Source of the DNA: Bacteroidales bacterium UBA1794
GTDB lineage: Bacteria > Bacteroidota > Bacteroidia > Bacteroidales > Bacteroidaceae
DNA: 10,325 bases
Assembly: GCA_002315435.1 (NCBI GenBank)
Contig: DCFW01000017.1
Location: 1-10,325, forward strand
Reading direction: 5' to 3'
Shown here one piece after another: positions 7,640-10,325 of the stretch; the first letter of the stretch is position 1, and each line of letters starts with the position of its first letter. Both the position numbers and the translations under genes were made by a program. The notes beneath the pieces were generated by a model, which made no database searches, was not told the DNA's origin, and worked only from the letters and a program-made list of their open reading frames with translations.

Positions 7640-8962
7640 ATGCGCCTGAAATTCTTGTTTTATATAATGTCTGTATTCTTGCTTGGAATATGGGTGTTGT
7701 TGTTCTTTACGATGCCTCGTACCAGTCGTCTCGTATCTTATTTGGCCGAGGGATTAATTGTATTGAATCTCCTTTATCTTGTTTATTTTTATCAGAAGGT
7801 GATCAAGCCTTATCGAATGATCGGCAATGGTATGGAATTGTTGAAGGAGCAGGATTTCAGTAGTCGTTTGCGTACGGTGGGTCAGGTGGAGGCAGATTCC
7901 ATTGTTCAGATATTCAATCGTATGATGGAACAGATGAAGAATGAACGGCTCCATGTGCGTGAGCAGAATCACTTTTTGGATTTGCTTGTGAAAGTATCGC
8001 CGATGGGAGTTATCATCTTTGATTTCGATCAGAAAATAACACAATGCAATGATGCGGCAGCACGTTTCTTGGAAAGCAATAGCATACAGACTTTGGTCGG
8101 ACAGACATTGGTGGAGTTGGATTCAGCACTGGCACAAGTGTTGGCGGAGTTGCCGATTGGTGCTACCGAAACATTTCGTCCGGGTGATTACAGGGTATTC
8201 CGCTGCTCAAAGCTTTCTTTCACCGACCAGGGTTTTCAACACCCTTTTGTGCTCATAGAGAGTTTGACATCGGAAGTAATACTGGCGGAGAAAAAGGCGT
8301 ATGAAAAAGTGATACGCATGATCGCCCATGAAGTGAACAACACGACGGCTGGAATCACGTCTACACTTGATTCCGTTCAATCGACCTTGCAGGATATGGA
8401 AGGAATGGATGATTTGCGTGAGGTGATCAATGTTTGTTCCGAACGTTGTTATGGAATGAGCCGCTTCATCACGAACTTTGCCGATGTGGTGAAGATCCCT
8501 GATCCGAATTTACAAATGGTTGATTTGAACAAAGAAGTGAGTTCCTGTAAGATCTTCATGGAGAATCTTTGTAACAATCGTCATATTCATTTGCATCTGA
8601 AGTTGTCTGATGAAAAGCTGATGGTGAATATAGATACGTCTTTGTTTGAGCAGGCGTTGACAAATATTGTGAAGAATGCTGCTGAGAGTATTGAGCAGGA
8701 TGGTGATATTTATATTAAGACTTCAAAATATCCGATAGAACTGGAAATCGGTGACAATGGAAAAGGTATCAGTAAGGAAACTGAAGCAAAGTTGTTCACT
8801 CCGTTCTTTTCTACAAAGCCCAATGGTCAGGGTATAGGATTGATTTTTATCCGTGAAGTGCTCGTGCGTCAGGGATGTTCGTTTTCTCTGCGCACCTACA
8901 AAGATGGATTGACCCGCTTTAAAATTCTTTTCTCGAATAAAGAGGTAAATGCTTTTACTTGA
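7640..8962 (+). CDS. NtrY-like membrane sensor histidine kinase (HAMP-PAS)
   Basis: This 440-residue kinase should phosphorylate the regulator encoded 3 nt upstream. It has two membrane helices (about 6-24 and 34-51) joined by only about ten residues, then a HAMP-like linker (about 52-105) and a PAS domain (about 107-210). The dimerisation helix carries phospho-acceptor His230 in IAHEVNNTT. The ATPase domain has N-box NIVKNAAES (342-350), G1 DNGKGI (372-377), F-box LFTPFFSTK (385-393) and G2 GQGIGL (396-401). All catalytic motifs are intact, so it should be active. The H-box has Thr where most kinases of this class have Pro (HExxNP). With almost no extracytoplasmic domain, the signal is probably sensed in the membrane, by the PAS domain, or through a membrane partner such as the exporter. 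Confidence 0.93.
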   Translation: MRLKFLFYIMSVFLLGIWVLLFFTMPRTSRLVSYLAEGLIVLNLLYLVYFYQKVIKPYRMIGNGMELLKEQDFSSRLRTVGQVEADSIVQIFNRMMEQMKNERLHVREQNHFLDLLVKVSPMGVIIFDFDQKITQCNDAAARFLESNSIQTLVGQTLVELDSALAQVLAELPIGATETFRPGDYRVFRCSKLSFTDQGFQHPFVLIESLTSEVILAEKKAYEKVIRMIAHEVNNTTAGITSTLDSVQSTLQDMEGMDDLREVINVCSERCYGMSRFITNFADVVKIPDPNLQMVDLNKEVSSCKIFMENLCNNRHIHLHLKLSDEKLMVNIDTSLFEQALTNIVKNAAESIEQDGDIYIKTSKYPIELEIGDNGKGISKETEAKLFTPFFSTKPNGQGIGLIFIREVLVRQGCSFSLRTYKDGLTRFKILFSNKEVNAFT

Positions 8963-9022
8963 ATATAAGAGTCTTTAGTCTGAACATAAGTTGTTGATAG
9001 TTTGTTATTAATAAAAAAGCAT

Positions 9023-9505
9023 ATGGAAACTATCTACGATTTTGAAGCGATTGATAGCAAAGGTATGGCTATTGATTTTAATAAGTTCAGGGGTAAAGTC
9101 CTGCTTATTGTGAATACGGCGAGTAAATGTGGATTTACTCCGCAGTATGAAGGATTGGAGCTTTTGCATAAGAAATATGAAGATCAAGGACTCGTGATTA
9201 TAGGTTTCCCTTGCAATCAATTTTTACATCAGGAACCGAGCAGTGACGCGGATATTCGTTCGTTCTGTCAACTTAATTATGGAGTGAGTTTCACGCTGAT
9301 GAGAAAAGTGGATGTAAATGGAAAAGATGCTCATCCGATCTATAAATATTTACGTCGTGTAACCAAAGGATTGCTGGGCAGTCGTATCAAATGGAACTTT
9401 ACCAAGTTCTTGATTTCGAAGGATGGTGCCGTTATCAAACGTTATTCGCCACTTGTACAACCGAAGAATATGGAAAAAGAGATTGAACATTTGTTGCAGG
9501 GGTAA
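9023..9505 (+). CDS. gpx: Glutathione peroxidase family protein, thioredoxin-dependent type
   Basis: This 160-residue cytoplasmic thiol peroxidase reduces hydrogen peroxide or lipid hydroperoxides. The peroxidatic Cys36 lies in NTASKCGFT, and the other tetrad members are Gln70 (before EP), Trp124 and Asn125 (WNFTKF). Cys64 (FPCNQF) and Cys82 (SFCQL) are also present. The 36/64/82 spacing matches yeast Gpx3, where Cys82 is the resolving cysteine, so thioredoxin and not glutathione is the probable reductant. The family's usual G after FPCNQF is Leu68 here. No signal peptide is seen. The ATG at 9023 fits the family start; an in-frame TTG at 9002 is unlikely. The 60 nt upstream contain a weak TTTG (9001-9004) with poor -7 spacing, so its promoter is unclear. 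A link to the upstream operon is unproven. Confidence 0.93.
   Translation: METIYDFEAIDSKGMAIDFNKFRGKVLLIVNTASKCGFTPQYEGLELLHKKYEDQGLVIIGFPCNQFLHQEPSSDADIRSFCQLNYGVSFTLMRKVDVNGKDAHPIYKYLRRVTKGLLGSRIKWNFTKFLISKDGAVIKRYSPLVQPKNMEKEIEHLLQG
9121..9140 (+). repeat. Perfect 8-bp stem-loop over the catalytic cysteine codon
   Basis: GAGTAAAT-GTGG-ATTTACTC is a perfect inverted repeat with a 4-nt loop. It covers codons 33-39 of the peroxidase gene, and the TGT codon of Cys36 spans the stem-loop junction (9128-9130). The symmetry is seen directly. It may be a by-product of the conserved peptide ASKCGFT with these codons; no function is claimed. Confidence 0.5.
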
Positions 9506-9548
9506 GCATTAAGGTTGGGTTGCATTTTTAATATTGTGGATTTGTTTT

Positions 9549-9556
9549 TATATTTG
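9549..9556 (+). promoter_or_regulatory. Bacteroidetes-type -7 promoter box of msrA
   Basis: TATATTTG matches the Bacteroides housekeeping -7 consensus TAnnTTTG exactly. Transcription would start about 5 nt downstream, leaving a leader of roughly 20 nt before the ATG at 9583. The -33 element is weak; no TTTG lies at 19-21 bp. It occupies the 77-nt gap after the peroxidase gene, suggesting that msrA can be transcribed on its own. Confidence 0.5.
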
Positions 9557-9582
9557 TAGTCTTATCTTAAAGAAATGGAAAT

Positions 9583-10086
9583 ATGGAATTGAGTAGAAGT
9601 TCAGTTGAAACAGCTTATTTTGCAGGTGGATGTTTTTGGGGAGTAGAGCATATGATGAAAAAGCTTCCTGGAATAAAAAGTATAAAGTGTGGATTTATGG
9701 GTGGATTCAAAGAAAATCCATCATACCAACAGGTAAGAACCGGAACCACCGGACATGCCGAAGTTGTGAAGATTGAATTTGATCCGATTGAAGTAGATTA
9801 TGAAGATTTGGCAAAACGTTTTTTCGAAATAATAGATACCAGTACCGTGGATCAGCAGGGACCGGATGTTGGCAATCAATATAGATCTGTGGTTTTTTAT
9901 GAGTCTCTTCAACAGAAAGAAATAGCCGAAAAATTGATTGATATCTTGGAAGAGAAAGGATATGAGGTGGTTACTGAAGTGTTGCCTTCCTCTGCTTTTT
10001 ATGAAGCTGAAGATTATCATCAAAACTATTATGAGCGCAATGGCTCAGAACCTTATTGTCATATGTGGCAAAAGAAGTTTGATTAA
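9583..10086 (+). CDS. msrA: Peptide-methionine (S)-S-oxide reductase MsrA
   Basis: This 167-residue enzyme reduces the S-form of methionine sulfoxide in proteins or free methionine, repairing oxidative damage with thioredoxin as the usual electron donor. The active site GGCFWG places nucleophile Cys17. Glu60 (GHAE), Asp95 (GPDVG) and Tyr100 (NQYRS) have the same relative spacing as the catalytic residues of E. coli MsrA (51/94/129/134). YHQNY (145-149) is also a family motif. Cys159 near the end is a plausible resolving cysteine, and Cys36 is an extra one. No signal peptide is seen, so it is probably cytoplasmic. It stands alone, with no fused MsrB domain and no msrB beside it in this window. 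It sits 77 nt after the peroxidase gene, forming a small redox-repair cluster. Confidence 0.96.
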   Translation: MELSRSSVETAYFAGGCFWGVEHMMKKLPGIKSIKCGFMGGFKENPSYQQVRTGTTGHAEVVKIEFDPIEVDYEDLAKRFFEIIDTSTVDQQGPDVGNQYRSVVFYESLQQKEIAEKLIDILEEKGYEVVTEVLPSSAFYEAEDYHQNYYERNGSEPYCHMWQKKFD

Positions 10087-10112
10087 TTATAAATTCGCTT
10101 AAATTTAATCTT

Positions 10113-10319
10113 ATGAATACTCTCATTGTTGTTATGATTACTTTTCCCTTGACTTTATTAGTCATCTATCTTGCGTATCAAATGGAGGAGAACTTTTTAT
10201 TGAAATCAATCTATAAGAGGTTGCTTGTAATAAAAAGAGTTCCTCAAACAAATATTCCCTTGAGTGCTTCGAAAAAATATATGCGAAATCGAATATTGGG
10301 ATTTATTGGTGTCCGGTAA
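10113..10319 (+). CDS. Small single-span membrane protein of unknown function
   Basis: This is a 68-residue open frame with its own ATG and stop, 26 nt after msrA and in the same direction. One hydrophobic helix (about residues 3-22) is followed by a basic, Lys/Arg-rich tail with pI-raising runs such as KSIYKRLLVIKR (31-42) and KKYMRNR (54-60). The pattern suggests an N-terminal membrane anchor with a cytoplasmic basic tail. I do not recognise the family. Spacing allows co-transcription with msrA, but no promoter or ribosome site stands out. Because it is short it could be spurious, though the gap and orientation favour a real gene. Confidence 0.55.
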   Translation: MNTLIVVMITFPLTLLVIYLAYQMEENFLLKSIYKRLLVIKRVPQTNIPLSASKKYMRNRILGFIGVR

Positions 10320-10325
10320 AACCTT

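Larger units (their letters stand above)
235..8962 (+). other. Putative operon: tripartite ABC exporter plus two-component system
   Basis: Seven co-directional genes are separated by 21, 16, 24, 12, 36 and 3 nt. The order is adaptor, ATPase, permease, permease, outer-membrane channel, response regulator, kinase. The only strong promoter signal seen is the sigma-54 element before the first gene. The 36-nt gap before the regulator holds an AT-rich palindrome and a weak -7-like box, so the regulator and kinase may have an additional basal promoter. No convincing terminator hairpin was seen in the 60 nt after the kinase, so read-through into the peroxidase gene is possible. Confidence 0.75.

Noticed and set aside
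8049..8258. Plus-strand 69-codon frame inside the kinase gene
   Set aside because: It overlaps the PAS region of a well-supported kinase in another frame and is rich in Trp, His and Cys as expected for an out-of-frame shadow.
8963..9022. Possible terminator between kinase and peroxidase genes
   Set aside because: The AGTCT pieces are direct, not inverted, repeats, and no GC-rich stem with a T-run was found.
9119..9143. Selenocysteine insertion element in the peroxidase gene
   Set aside because: The active-site codon is TGT (Cys), not TGA, so there is no selenocysteine to insert; the hairpin is kept only as a curiosity.
1..10325. Mobile element, CRISPR array or phage genes
   Set aside because: No transposase, integrase, terminal inverted repeats, regular spaced repeats or phage-type genes were seen, and base composition looks even throughout.

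Overview
The window looks like chromosomal DNA from a Bacteroidales bacterium, most likely Bacteroides or a close relative. This rests on the moderately AT-rich composition, the weak or absent Shine-Dalgarno sequences, a TAnnTTTG-type -7 box before msrA, and the protein families present. I worked by reading only, so the genus is an inference. All genes are on the + strand, and almost the whole window is coding.

Region 1-234 is a control region with the layout of a sigma-54 promoter. A -24/-12 element (about 195-211) lies just before the first gene. A perfect 6-6-6 dyad (134-151) lies about 80 bp upstream of the predicted start of transcription, and two short CCGG-centred palindromes lie further upstream.

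Region 235-8962 is a tightly packed run of seven genes with gaps of 3-36 nt. They encode a periplasmic adaptor (HlyD/MacA-like), a stand-alone ABC ATPase of the MacB/LolD type, two unlike MacB/FtsX-type permeases, a TolC-like outer-membrane channel, an NtrC-family sigma-54-dependent response regulator, and an NtrY-like membrane histidine kinase. Together they would form a tripartite envelope-spanning exporter plus its own two-component system. The last regulator carries the sigma-54 contact motif GAFTGA and the first gene has a sigma-54 promoter with an upstream dyad, so the simplest reading is a closed, self-amplifying circuit. In this reading the kinase senses a signal, probably at or inside the membrane because its extracytoplasmic loop is only about ten residues. 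The regulator then activates the promoter at about 200, and exporter, regulator and kinase are all made together. The substrate cannot be read from the sequence.

Region 9023-10319 holds three small genes: a thioredoxin-type glutathione peroxidase, a peptide-methionine sulfoxide reductase (msrA), and a 68-residue single-span membrane protein of unknown function. The first two are oxidative-damage functions. A link to the exporter is possible but is supported only by proximity.

I saw no tRNA, rRNA, CRISPR array, insertion sequence, clear intrinsic terminator or broken gene.
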